Part shown: one piece after another, positions 1-5,364 of the stretch
How the letters are laid out: every line of letters starts with the position of its first letter
Numbering within the stretch: position 1 is the stretch's first letter
From: Candidatus Methanophaga sp. GoMg3.2
GTDB taxonomy: Archaea > Halobacteriota > Syntropharchaeia > Alkanophagales > Methanospirareceae
Assembly: GCA_013180565.1 (NCBI GenBank)
Contig: QBUN01000279.1
Location: forward strand, 1-6,202
Length of the DNA: 6,202 bases
Direction of reading: 5' to 3'
The notes under the pieces: model-generated
Told to the model about the DNA's origin: nothing
The model's database searches: none
The model's input: only the letters and a program-made list of their open reading frames with translations
Program-made: the position numbers and the translations under genes

Positions 1-143
1 ACCGGTTGTATGATTATGAGAACCCTGACGAAGAGAGAAGGCCCTGGGATGATCCCACGATTGTACCAAAGCGAATAAATGGGAGAACTGATGATGAGCG
101 ATGTAACAAGCCCTGGGATTGGTTCTATCGGCCATATAAATGA
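1..143 (+). CDS. 3' end of an unidentified protein (5' end outside window)
   Basis: Frame 3 is open from the window edge to a TGA at 141-143 and gives 46 residues. They are rich in Asp, Pro, Trp and Tyr. A PWD tripeptide occurs twice (RRPWDDP, then KPWDWFYRPYK at the end), and the underlying ten bases, gccctgggat, are repeated exactly at 41-50 and 110-119. The opening RLYDYENPDEE is loosely like the LYDL-ENDPxE stretch near the C-terminus of sulfatases, but this is too little to assign a family. The gene lies 32 bases before the GT4 gene on the same strand, so it may belong to the polysaccharide locus. It could also be a chance open frame; the composition and tight spacing favour a real C-terminus. 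Confidence 0.45.
   Translation, partial: RLYDYENPDEERRPWDDPTIVPKRINGRTDDERCNKPWDWFYRPYK
133..140 (+). promoter_or_regulatory. TATA-like box ahead of the GT4 gene
   Basis: The octamer catataaa lies 36-43 bases before the GT4 ATG. Archaeal transcription usually starts about 25 bases downstream of the box centre, which would give a leader of roughly 10-15 bases. The same 11 bases, catataaatga, recur at 169-179 across the GT4 start itself, where they cannot serve that start. The box overlaps the end of the upstream gene. Position and sequence only. Confidence 0.3.
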
Positions 144-175
144 TACAAGCGATGATTGAGAATGTGGACATATAA

Positions 176-1291
176 ATGAAAATACTTCATCTCACGAAGA
201 AATATCCTGATGCCTTTGGTGGCGATGCCGTTATTGTTTCTAACTTGGAAGAAGAGCAAACAAAGTTAGGGCACAAAATTTCCATTCTCACACCGAATTG
301 TCCTGAGATTAGAGTGCAAGAGAATGTATTTAAGTTTGGACTGCGAGATAAAGCACCGAACTTAGATAGACTAACAATACGTAGATTTTTATCTTTATTT
401 ATCCTGTTCTTCAGTGGCTTTAAATATTTGGGTAGGTTGAAGCCGGATGTAATCCATACACATTCTGCGGATCTCGGTTTTTTTATCGCTATATCCGCCA
501 AACTATACTGCATTCCAGTTGTAAATACATGTCATGGCGTTTCCTTTCCCGACAAGCAATACAGTTTCATAAAGCGATTTGCAGAAAGATTCTTTTTGAA
601 GCATGCCGGATTCAAGAGAATAATTGTAGTGGAAAAGAGCATTTTGAAGTTTTTTGACGATGCGGGAATTGAAAATGGCGTATATATTCCAAATGGTGTG
701 GATATAGGGCGATTTGCTAAAGAGAAGACAGTAATAAAAACGGATAAAAAAGTCAGATTCTTGTTTGTGGGCAGATTAGAGGAGCAGAAAGGATGCAGAT
801 ACCTTATCCAAGCAACAAAAATTTTAATAGCGGAAACACAAAATTTTGTGATTATAATAGTGGGTGAGGGGTCACAACGTGCGATACTGGATAATTTAAC
901 AGAAGAGAACAATTTGGGGCATTATGTAACATTCTTGGGTAGTGTAGAGGAAGAGAAGTTGATAGAGTTATATTGCACAAGTGATGTATTCATATTGCCT
1001 TCCATCTGGGAGGGTTTGCCAGTAACGCTATTAGAGGCATGGTCAGCAGAACTTCCTGTGATTGTTACAAATGTCGGTGCTATTCGGGACATCTGTGTGG
1101 ACGAAGGGAATGGGTTAATCGTAAGACCTAAAGATCCGGAGAGTATAGCAGACGCTATGCTGAGAATGATCGAAGATGAGGAACTAAGGATGAAGCTGGC
1201 TAAAAACGGTGCGGAACTTGTTAGGCGGGAATTCTCTTTGGAAACTATGGTCACGAGCACATTGGAGCTGTATGAAGAAGTAATTATTTAG
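176..1291 (+). CDS. GT4-family (GT-B fold) glycosyltransferase
   Basis: This 371-residue cytoplasmic or membrane-associated enzyme would transfer a sugar from a nucleotide-sugar donor to a growing surface glycan. The N-terminal domain starts MKILHLTKKYPDAFGGD, with the acceptor-side glycine loop at 15-17, and has HTHSADLG at 94-101 and CHG at 119-121. The C-terminal donor-binding domain follows PNGVD at 172-176. It has the phosphate-binding GRLEEQKG at 199-206 (Arg200, Lys205), VGEGSQR at 229-235, and the EX7E motif with Glu279 and Glu287. The length is usual for GT4 enzymes. The ATG at 176 is directly preceded by an in-frame TAA at 173-175, so the start cannot be extended. No Shine-Dalgarno match is visible, as expected for a short-leader archaeal mRNA. 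The donor sugar cannot be deduced. Its 3' end overlaps the convergent GT2 gene by 8 bases. Confidence 0.95.
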   Translation: MKILHLTKKYPDAFGGDAVIVSNLEEEQTKLGHKISILTPNCPEIRVQENVFKFGLRDKAPNLDRLTIRRFLSLFILFFSGFKYLGRLKPDVIHTHSADLGFFIAISAKLYCIPVVNTCHGVSFPDKQYSFIKRFAERFFLKHAGFKRIIVVEKSILKFFDDAGIENGVYIPNGVDIGRFAKEKTVIKTDKKVRFLFVGRLEEQKGCRYLIQATKILIAETQNFVIIIVGEGSQRAILDNLTEENNLGHYVTFLGSVEEEKLIELYCTSDVFILPSIWEGLPVTLLEAWSAELPVIVTNVGAIRDICVDEGNGLIVRPKDPESIADAMLRMIEDEELRMKLAKNGAELVRREFSLETMVTSTLELYEEVII

Positions 1292-2183
1292 AATGTAAAC
1301 CCCGCCAAAAGCCAAATGCTTCTACGAGATGTCTAACCACTGCTTTAGGTGCCCATATGAAGATTGTCGAAAGTTTGTATCCTCGGCGCCACATAAACCT
1401 TAAATCTAAGATACTAACGAGTATTGCAAAGAGAGGTATTAACAGCAGGTATACGTTGTTGTTATCACCAAACACTTGCTTATGCGCGGTGCCGGCATCG
1501 GAATACCGCTTAAAAAGTTCTTTCCGGGTATAGGTATGAGAATGGTAAACCACTGATTTAGGTTCATATGCGATCTTATACCCTGCCTCTAATACCCTTT
1601 TTGACCAATCCTGATCTTCAGCAATTATAATGTTTTCAGAAAACGGGAATCTTTTCCAGATATCTTTTTGTATGCATGAGCTGATATTAGAAAAGAACAC
1701 GATTTTTTTTTTATGCGCCTTGTTATTATATTTTTTATAATCGTCAATCTCTTTAATTTCCTTCTTATCTCCCCATGCCTGGGCGATATAACGAGCTTCA
1801 AAAGGGTCACAATTAGATCTTGGGATGGTTCTGCTGTAAGCACCTGCGACCTCATCATCTGACGCTATATCAGTGAGAAGAAAATCCAACCAGTTTTCAT
1901 CTGCGGGTAATGCATCCTGTGTCAGGTAGACAAGATACTTGCCCGTTGCCAAACGCGCCCCGAGGTTTCTTGTTTTCCCATGCCCGAATTCTTCAGGCTT
2001 GATTTTTATTAACCGCACAGGATATTTAGCAATAATATTAAGTGTACTGTCTGTGGAACCAGAATCAATTACAATGACCTCATACTTATAATTCGTTTTT
2101 TGTGTGAAGATTCTGGAGAGGCAGTCATCGAATCCAGCACCGGCATTTTTTGTGGGTATAATAATACTAATATCTATTTGCAT
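1284..2183 (-). CDS. GT2-family glycosyltransferase, rhamnosyltransferase-like
   Basis: This 299-residue GT-A enzyme begins with the usual GT2 strand, ISIIIPTKNAG. It carries VIVIDSGSTDST at 37-48 for nucleotide binding and EEFGHGKTRNLGA at 64-76, a block typical of rhamnosyltransferase-like GT2 proteins (EFxHGxTRNxGA). TQDA at 88-91 stands in for the metal-binding DxD. AEDQDWSKRVLEAGYKI at 188-204 is the acceptor/base region, followed by YHSHTYT at 213-219. A hydrophobic stretch near 243-262 and a basic amphipathic C-terminus suggest membrane association. The rhamnose assignment rests on motif resemblance only. It is transcribed away from the exporter genes and towards the GT4 gene, overlapping the latter by 8 bases. 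Three lysine codons (158-160) and the next codon form a run of ten A on the coding strand (1703-1712), a possible slippage site. Confidence 0.93.
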   Translation of the reverse strand: MQIDISIIIPTKNAGAGFDDCLSRIFTQKTNYKYEVIVIDSGSTDSTLNIIAKYPVRLIKIKPEEFGHGKTRNLGARLATGKYLVYLTQDALPADENWLDFLLTDIASDDEVAGAYSRTIPRSNCDPFEARYIAQAWGDKKEIKEIDDYKKYNNKAHKKKIVFFSNISSCIQKDIWKRFPFSENIIIAEDQDWSKRVLEAGYKIAYEPKSVVYHSHTYTRKELFKRYSDAGTAHKQVFGDNNNVYLLLIPLFAILVSILDLRFMWRRGYKLSTIFIWAPKAVVRHLVEAFGFWRGLHSK

Positions 2184-2210
2184 TATTTATGTAACTTTAG
2201 TTAATTAATT

Positions 2211-2220
2211 GTATATAAAT
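2211..2220. promoter_or_regulatory. TATA-like box between the divergent GT2 and Wzm genes
   Basis: gtatataaat on the plus strand reads atttatatac on the minus strand. Its centre is about 32 bases from the GT2 ATG (2183), which fits a GT2 promoter with a leader of only about 7 bases. For the permease it is too close to the ATG at 2233. A second AT-rich stretch, cattatttat at 2181-2190, is better placed for that gene. Inferred from spacing only. Confidence 0.35.
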
Positions 2221-2232
2221 AAAGTATTGGAA

Positions 2233-2997
2233 ATGTTCAGCTATCTAAAGCAGGTGGATTTGATAAGAACACTTACAGCATCAGAGTTTAAACTGAGATA
2301 TCGGGGCTCTTTATTAGGTGTGGGTTGGTCGCTATTAAGTCCCTTTTTGCTTGCTATCGTTTTATACTTCGTATTCAGTACGGTATTCAGGTCTGAGGTG
2401 GAAAACTTTGCACTTTATTTAGTGATAGGCATTTTCGTGTTCCGATTTTTATCTATTGGTACTTCAGTAGGCATGATGTCAATAACAAATAAAGCATATA
2501 TCGTGACGAAGACATCAATACCGCGAGAAATACCTACTATTACCACTACACTATCCTATTTTCTCAGTTCGTTTATTGAACTACTCATTTTAATACCTAT
2601 TTTAGTTTTCTTTGGTGTGGAAATAGGTTTTCCGATATTACTGCTTCCAATTCTTCATATAGTATATTTCTTATTGGTTTATGGATTGAACCTGTTTCTA
2701 TCAGCATTTACTGTTTATTACAGGGATTTGAACCAGGTGTGGGAGGTGGTAGTAAATATCCTATTCTTTGCGAGTCCACTCGTGTATCCAATAAGCATAA
2801 TCCCTGCGGATATTATTTCAATTTACATGTTAAATCCAATTACTAGGTTGATAGAGATGTATAGAAGTGTCATGCTTTACAATGCATTTCCAAATGTGAT
2901 TGACTTTGGCTATGTCCTCATCTTTTCAAGCATAGTTTTTATAGCGGGGCATTTAGTTTTCGGGAGATTGCAAAGCAGGTTTGCAGAAGTGATTTGA
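2233..2997 (+). CDS. ABC-2 type polysaccharide export permease (Wzm-like)
   Basis: This is the membrane half of an ABC exporter that moves lipid-linked polysaccharide across the cytoplasmic membrane. From this start it has 254 residues. A short cytoplasmic N-terminus with FKLRYRGSLLG at 19-29 (compare LKxRYRGSxLG in the family) precedes about six hydrophobic segments near 28-50, 60-82, 108-128, 132-160, 172-192 and 225-245. The loop motif YYRDL sits at 162-166, and NPITRLIEMYR at 201-211 matches the conserved NPxxxxxExYR near the end. The open frame also allows a TTG start at 2209, directly after an in-frame TAA, adding eight residues. I chose the ATG because the spacing to LRYRGS matches Wzm proteins; neither start has a clear Shine-Dalgarno. 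The ATPase gene follows after one base, so the two form an operon. Confidence 0.93.
   Translation: MFSYLKQVDLIRTLTASEFKLRYRGSLLGVGWSLLSPFLLAIVLYFVFSTVFRSEVENFALYLVIGIFVFRFLSIGTSVGMMSITNKAYIVTKTSIPREIPTITTTLSYFLSSFIELLILIPILVFFGVEIGFPILLLPILHIVYFLLVYGLNLFLSAFTVYYRDLNQVWEVVVNILFFASPLVYPISIIPADIISIYMLNPITRLIEMYRSVMLYNAFPNVIDFGYVLIFSSIVFIAGHLVFGRLQSRFAEVI
2986..2993 (+). promoter_or_regulatory. Ribosome binding site of the Wzt-like ATPase
   Basis: gaagtgat matches the archaeal consensus GGAGGTGAT at all but one position and sits 5 bases before the ATG at 2999. It lies inside the last codons of the permease gene, so the ATPase is probably translated from the same mRNA. It supports the 2999 start. 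Confidence 0.55.
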
Positions 2998-2998
2998 G

Positions 2999-3727
2999 AT
3001 GATAATCGGAAAGAATATATCAAAGATGTTTAGAATTCCAAGTGAAAAGCGGAATACGCTATTCGAGGCATTAATGGCATTTGTAAAGGGAAGAAGCAAG
3101 TATGACGAGTTCTGGGCTTTGAAGAATGTCTCGTTTGAGGTAAAAGAGGGCGAAATTTTTGGTATCACGGGTCCGAACGGCTCTGGAAAGACCACATTAC
3201 TTGGAATTATAGCCGATATAATCTATCCGGACGAAGGCGAACTGATAGTTAAGGGTAGGATAACACCGATTCTTGCACTTGGCGTTGGGTTTAATCCGGA
3301 GTTAACAGCAAGGGAGAATGTCTTTTTGTATGGTGCGCTGATGGGAATGAAAAGGGGCAGGATGGAAGATAAATATAGGGCAATATTTGAGTTTGCAGAG
3401 CTCAAAAGATTTGAGAATATGAAACTAAAGAACTTTTCTTCGGGCATGAATGCAAGGTTAGCTTTTTCGACCGCGATAGCGACAGAGCCGGACATTTTAC
3501 TTCTGGATGAAGTATTAGCAGTTGGTGATATAGAATTTCAGAGGAAGTGCATGGCTGAGATAAATAATGTCAATAAAAAAGGAACAACGATTGTTTTTGT
3601 GTCTCACAGTGTAGAGGCAGTGAGGGATCTATGCGAACGGGCGATGTTTCTGGATAATGGGGCGGTGATAGCGATAGGGGCTGCGGATGAGGTCGTCAAT
3701 ACCTATCTGAATTCGGTGGCCGAATAA
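2999..3727 (+). CDS. ABC transporter ATPase for polysaccharide export (Wzt-like)
   Basis: This is the cytoplasmic ATPase that powers the Wzm-like permease encoded one base upstream. It has 242 residues with Walker A GPNGSGKTT at 58-66 (Lys64). ILALGVGFNPELTARENV at 91-108 is the version of the Q-loop region typical of Wzt/TagH-type exporters (LELGxGFxPELTGREN). The signature is FSSGM at 146-150 instead of LSGGQ, also typical of this subfamily. Walker B is ILLLDE at 166-171, followed by AVGD at 174-177 and the switch histidine His203. The protein ends soon after the nucleotide-binding domain. The C-terminal carbohydrate-binding domain found in longer Wzt proteins is absent, so chain-end recognition, if any, must lie elsewhere. 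It ends 17 bases before the convergent MNT gene. Confidence 0.95.
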   Translation: MIIGKNISKMFRIPSEKRNTLFEALMAFVKGRSKYDEFWALKNVSFEVKEGEIFGITGPNGSGKTTLLGIIADIIYPDEGELIVKGRITPILALGVGFNPELTARENVFLYGALMGMKRGRMEDKYRAIFEFAELKRFENMKLKNFSSGMNARLAFSTAIATEPDILLLDEVLAVGDIEFQRKCMAEINNVNKKGTTIVFVSHSVEAVRDLCERAMFLDNGAVIAIGAADEVVNTYLNSVAE

Positions 3728-3744
3728 GTCCTTCCGCAATGTCT

Positions 3745-4089
3745 TCATATCGCCATACCCTCTCTCAAGACTTCGGATATAAAGTCATTTTTATTTAATA
3801 TCATCGCTCTAAACTCCTCTTCTGTATAACACAAAGGTTCTATTGGCAAATCTGTTAAACCAAGTACGTCTGGGATTCTTTTATGAAACTTATCCTTAAA
3901 ATTGCCTACTATTACCAAATCAATATCACTTCCCTCGTTTAAGTCCTTTCTGGCATAAGAGCCAAATACGATTATTTTACTCACTTTGTATTTCACTCGG
4001 ACTTTCTTCGCCAATTCCTTCAATTTATTATCTATTTCTTTATTTATTTCCTTACCACGTCCAATATCAATCCTGCATAGTTTATGCAT
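3745..4089 (-). CDS. MNT-type nucleotidyltransferase (MntA-like antitoxin), N-terminus altered
   Basis: This is a minimal nucleotidyltransferase of the kind paired with HEPN toxins. Known MntA antitoxins neutralise the toxin by adding AMP to it. The catalytic GSX10DXD motif is intact: GSYARKDLNEGSDID, in VFGSYARKDLNEGSDIDLVIVG at about 41-62. TDLPIEPLCYTEEEF further on is usual for the family. From the ATG at 4089 the protein has 114 residues. The first 14, MHKLCRIDIGRGKE, look unnatural because the same bases in another frame encode the C-terminus of the neighbouring HEPN protein. The family start, expected as M-NKEI, now reads ATA at 4047-4045, giving a 100-residue body. An aaggagg 10 bases upstream of the 4089 ATG could allow use of that start. 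Function may therefore survive or be impaired. Confidence 0.8.
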   Translation of the reverse strand: MHKLCRIDIGRGKEINKEIDNKLKELAKKVRVKYKVSKIIVFGSYARKDLNEGSDIDLVIVGNFKDKFHKRIPDVLGLTDLPIEPLCYTEEEFRAMILNKNDFISEVLREGMAI

Positions 4090-4305
4090 TCTTCTGCATC
4101 CTCCTTCTCATAGTATTATTGAATGTGTTATTATCTTCCTGAACCCTTTTGAGTATAAGACTGATTTTAACGCTTTTTCCGCACTTTGTTGTGCTTGAAA
4201 GCAGGCCCACTCATAATCACTCGATTCCAGGCTATTTTCCGCACTGGCTAAATCCTTTTCCGCCTGTTTTAGCCATCTCAAAGCCTCATTCAAATTTCCA
4301 CTCAT
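4044..4305 (-). pseudogene. HEPN-domain toxin gene broken by an internal frame-shifting deletion
   Basis: The ATG at 4305 opens a 65-residue frame ending at TGA 4110-4108. It has the hallmarks of HEPN proteins associated with MNT: an A-EKDL-A helix at 14-21, YEWACFQAQQSAEKALKSVL at 31-50, and the RNase-type Rx4H motif at 56-61 (RKIITH). Family members continue to about 130 residues. Here the frame stops four residues after the His. In another frame, from 4115 to the TAA at 4046-4044, the bases encode YYEKEDAEECINYAG followed by LILDVVRK, an excellent HEPN C-terminus. So the middle, roughly 40-50 residues by family length, is gone and the frame is lost. The 65-residue product keeps the catalytic motif but lacks the last helices and is unlikely to fold normally. 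gggggt at 4311-4316, read on the minus strand, may be its ribosome site. Confidence 0.8.
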
Positions 4306-4413
4306 TTAAATACCCCCTTCGTAAATTTATTTTATCATGAACCCAATATTTTCCATTTGTATCTTCTTATTATATGTAAGTGAGGGTATTAAATAAATTA
4401 CTGCCATCTATCT

Positions 4414-4430
4414 AAGATATGGCGTATCTT
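4414..4430. repeat. Perfect 6-bp inverted repeat (hairpin or operator candidate)
   Basis: AAGATA at 4414-4419 and TATCTT at 4425-4430 pair perfectly around a 5-base loop, tggcg. The ATG of the small ORF at 4419 lies in the left arm and loop. It could be an operator half-site pair, a small RNA hairpin, or chance, as 6-bp stems are common in AT-rich spacers. Confidence 0.3.
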
Positions 4431-4568
4431 CACTTGAATAACCGGATTAAAACGAAAATTCAAATACCAAAATCGCTATCTCTTTGGTTGTTCGGAATGT
4501 CCCTGCACCTAATCAGCGAGGAGCGGCATTTAAGCCGGGAAGGAAATAGAATTAGCGGGAATTTTTAA
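4419..4568 (+). other. 49-codon ORF of unknown status
   Basis: An ATG at 4419 opens a 49-residue frame to TAA 4566-4568. It begins MAYLHLNNRIKTK and ends GNRISGNF. I recognise no domain. It has no Shine-Dalgarno, but ttaaataaa at 4389-4397 is centred about 26 bases before the ATG, the geometry of a leaderless archaeal transcript. Composition is unremarkable and the neighbouring frames are partly open too, so chance is at least as likely as a real small protein. Confidence 0.18.
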
Positions 4569-4647
4569 TTTACTTGCCAAAAGGGTGTGAGAAAGCAGGA
4601 TAAAAAATAGCTGAGGGTGTGGCGGGCATTCTCAAAGAGAGAAAAAA

Positions 4648-4663
4648 CCGAAAGTTTTATATA
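4648..4663 (+). promoter_or_regulatory. Archaeal promoter (BRE plus TATA box) with no intact gene behind it
   Basis: ccgaaa (4648-4653) followed by gttttatata (4654-4663) is a good match to the archaeal BRE/TATA arrangement. Transcription would start near 4684-4690. What follows is only short frames: GTG at 4699 gives VKKVINGRRFLV then stop, ATG at 4715 gives 14 residues, and the fragment at 4781-4972 has no start. The promoter may be left over from a decayed gene or drive a non-coding RNA. Confidence 0.45.
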
Positions 4664-4780
4664 GGTGCGTTTTTCACATATTTAGTGGTGAATCACAGGT
4701 GAAAAAAGTGATAAATGGAAGAAGGTTTTTGGTGTGATTCTGATTTTGGCGATTATTGATTCGAGAATATAGTAAATTGA

Positions 4781-4972
4781 CATAACGAAGGCAAAGAAGA
4801 TATTTGGAGAGGAAAAAATGGTAAAATATCGGATAAGTCAAAATGGCTGGATGATTTTGCGATTGAATTTTCATCGCTACTTAAAGAGCGCAGGCGAAAG
4901 CTCTTGAATGATGTTTTTGACATTGATGCGAAAAGAGTCAAGTCTTTCAGCGAAAATGACCGAGGATCGTAG
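4781..4972 (+). pseudogene. Open 63-codon fragment of an unrecognised gene
   Basis: Between an in-frame TGA at 4778-4780 and TAG at 4970-4972 there is an open frame with no ATG. It encodes a charged, helix-rich sequence including SKWLDDFAIEFSSLLKE, then RRRKLLNDVFDIDAKRVKSF and SENDRGS. The composition looks protein-like. No family is recognised. It begins inside the first copy of the 53-base direct repeat and ends 86 bases before the DUF4258 gene. It may be the 3' part of a gene whose 5' part has decayed behind the promoter at 4648, or a chance frame. Confidence 0.3.
4783..4835 (+). repeat. Imperfect direct repeat, left copy
   Basis: These 53 bases align with 5720-5771, with about 45 identical positions by hand and one single-base gap. 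Shared blocks include taacgaa, aagaagatatttg and taaaatat. The two copies bracket the DUF4258/YgiT cassette and the RelE remnant. They could be gene-family remnants (aligned peptides KIFGEEKMVKYRI and KIFEEAEMIKYWI) or boundaries of a duplicated or inserted segment. Confidence 0.65.
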
Positions 4973-5019
4973 CTGACACTTACGCCTGGATAGAAGGCAT
5001 ATCAGAAATTGAAGCATAA

Positions 5020-5030
5020 TTATTTATATT
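5020..5030 (+). promoter_or_regulatory. TATA-like box of the DUF4258/YgiT operon
   Basis: ttatttatatt is centred about 34 bases before the ATG at 5059. A start 25 bases downstream of the box gives a leader of under 10 bases, consistent with the lack of a Shine-Dalgarno before this gene. It would serve both cassette genes. Confidence 0.45.
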
Positions 5031-5058
5031 CAAGAGTTTCATTGTTTAAACACATGAT

Positions 5059-5364
5059 ATGAAATTGGATGTAGAGAGTATAAAAAGGAGAGAACAAATA
5101 AAATTCACAGACCATGCGAGACTTGAAATGGAAAAAGATGGCATAAGTGCGGACGACGTGTTAGACGCGATTGAAAATGGGAAAGTTATAGAGGAATACG
5201 TGAACGATAGACCATTTCCAAGTTGCCTTTTGTATGGCACATCGGATAAAAATCAGATTCATGTGGTCTGCGCGTTGCCACAACACGTTAATATGTTAAT
5301 AATCGTAACCGTATATATACCAGACCCGATGAGATGGATAGAATTTAAAAGGAGGAAGAAATGA
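5059..5364 (+). CDS. DUF4258 protein, probable toxin of a toxin-antitoxin pair
   Basis: This small 101-residue protein matches the DUF4258 pattern. IKFTDHARLEMEKDGIS at 14-30 includes the conserved His19-Ala-Arg21 block, and DDVLDAIENGKVIEEY follows at 32-47. The core strands are SCLLYGTSDKNQIHVVCAL at 55-73 and IIVTVYIPDPMRWIE at 81-95. Members are thought to share the RelE/BrnT-like small RNase fold and often sit beside an antitoxin, so an mRNA-cleaving toxin is the best guess. This is inference from family and context. All family landmarks are present and the length is normal. The start is the ATG at 5059; the overlapping ATG at 5054 stops after two codons. Its last codon and stop overlap the start of the zinc-finger gene by four bases (ATGA), indicating translational coupling. 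Confidence 0.85.
   Translation: MKLDVESIKRREQIKFTDHARLEMEKDGISADDVLDAIENGKVIEEYVNDRPFPSCLLYGTSDKNQIHVVCALPQHVNMLIIVTVYIPDPMRWIEFKRRKK
5351..5356 (+). promoter_or_regulatory. Ribosome binding site of the YgiT-type gene
   Basis: ggagga lies 4 bases before the ATG at 5361, within the last codons of the DUF4258 gene. It is the clearest Shine-Dalgarno match in the window and fixes the start of the second gene. Confidence 0.65.

Larger units (their letters stand above)
4306..4646. other. Region without a convincing gene, upstream of the HEPN remnant
   Basis: This stretch has short open fragments in all plus frames but no family I recognise. It contains the hairpin and 49-codon ORF listed separately, and a small GC hairpin, cggc-atttaa-gccg, near 4523-4536. 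No tRNA-like fold or repeat array is visible. It presumably carries the minus-strand promoter of the HEPN/MNT pair; aaaataaattta, read on the minus strand at about 4322-4333, is a possible TATA-like element. Confidence 0.4.

Noticed and set aside
41..119. Ten-base repeat gccctgggat as a regulatory site
   Set aside because: Both copies fall in the same reading frame and encode the PWD tripeptide, so a protein-level repeat explains them.
187..1260. Three minus-strand open frames of 108-126 codons opposite the GT4 gene
   Set aside because: They are shadows of a clear glycosyltransferase, with low-complexity Ser/Ile-rich products and no family features.
1625..1858. 77-codon minus-strand frame within the GT2 gene
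   Set aside because: It is an alternative frame of a well-supported gene with no recognisable motif.
3986..4340. Plus-strand frames opposite the HEPN/MNT pair
   Set aside because: They are antisense to sequences with diagnostic HEPN and nucleotidyltransferase motifs.
4674..4941. Two overlapping minus-strand frames (66 and 62 codons) in the 4306-5058 spacer
   Set aside because: The products are compositionally biased (Ser/Phe/Leu or Asn/Leu/Tyr rich) and lie antisense to a better plus-strand fragment. No start signal or family is visible.
4306..5058. tRNA, rRNA or CRISPR array in the long spacer
   Set aside because: No cloverleaf, TTCGA-type arm or regularly spaced repeat is visible. Only one 53-base repeat pair involves this spacer and its partner lies beyond the cassette.
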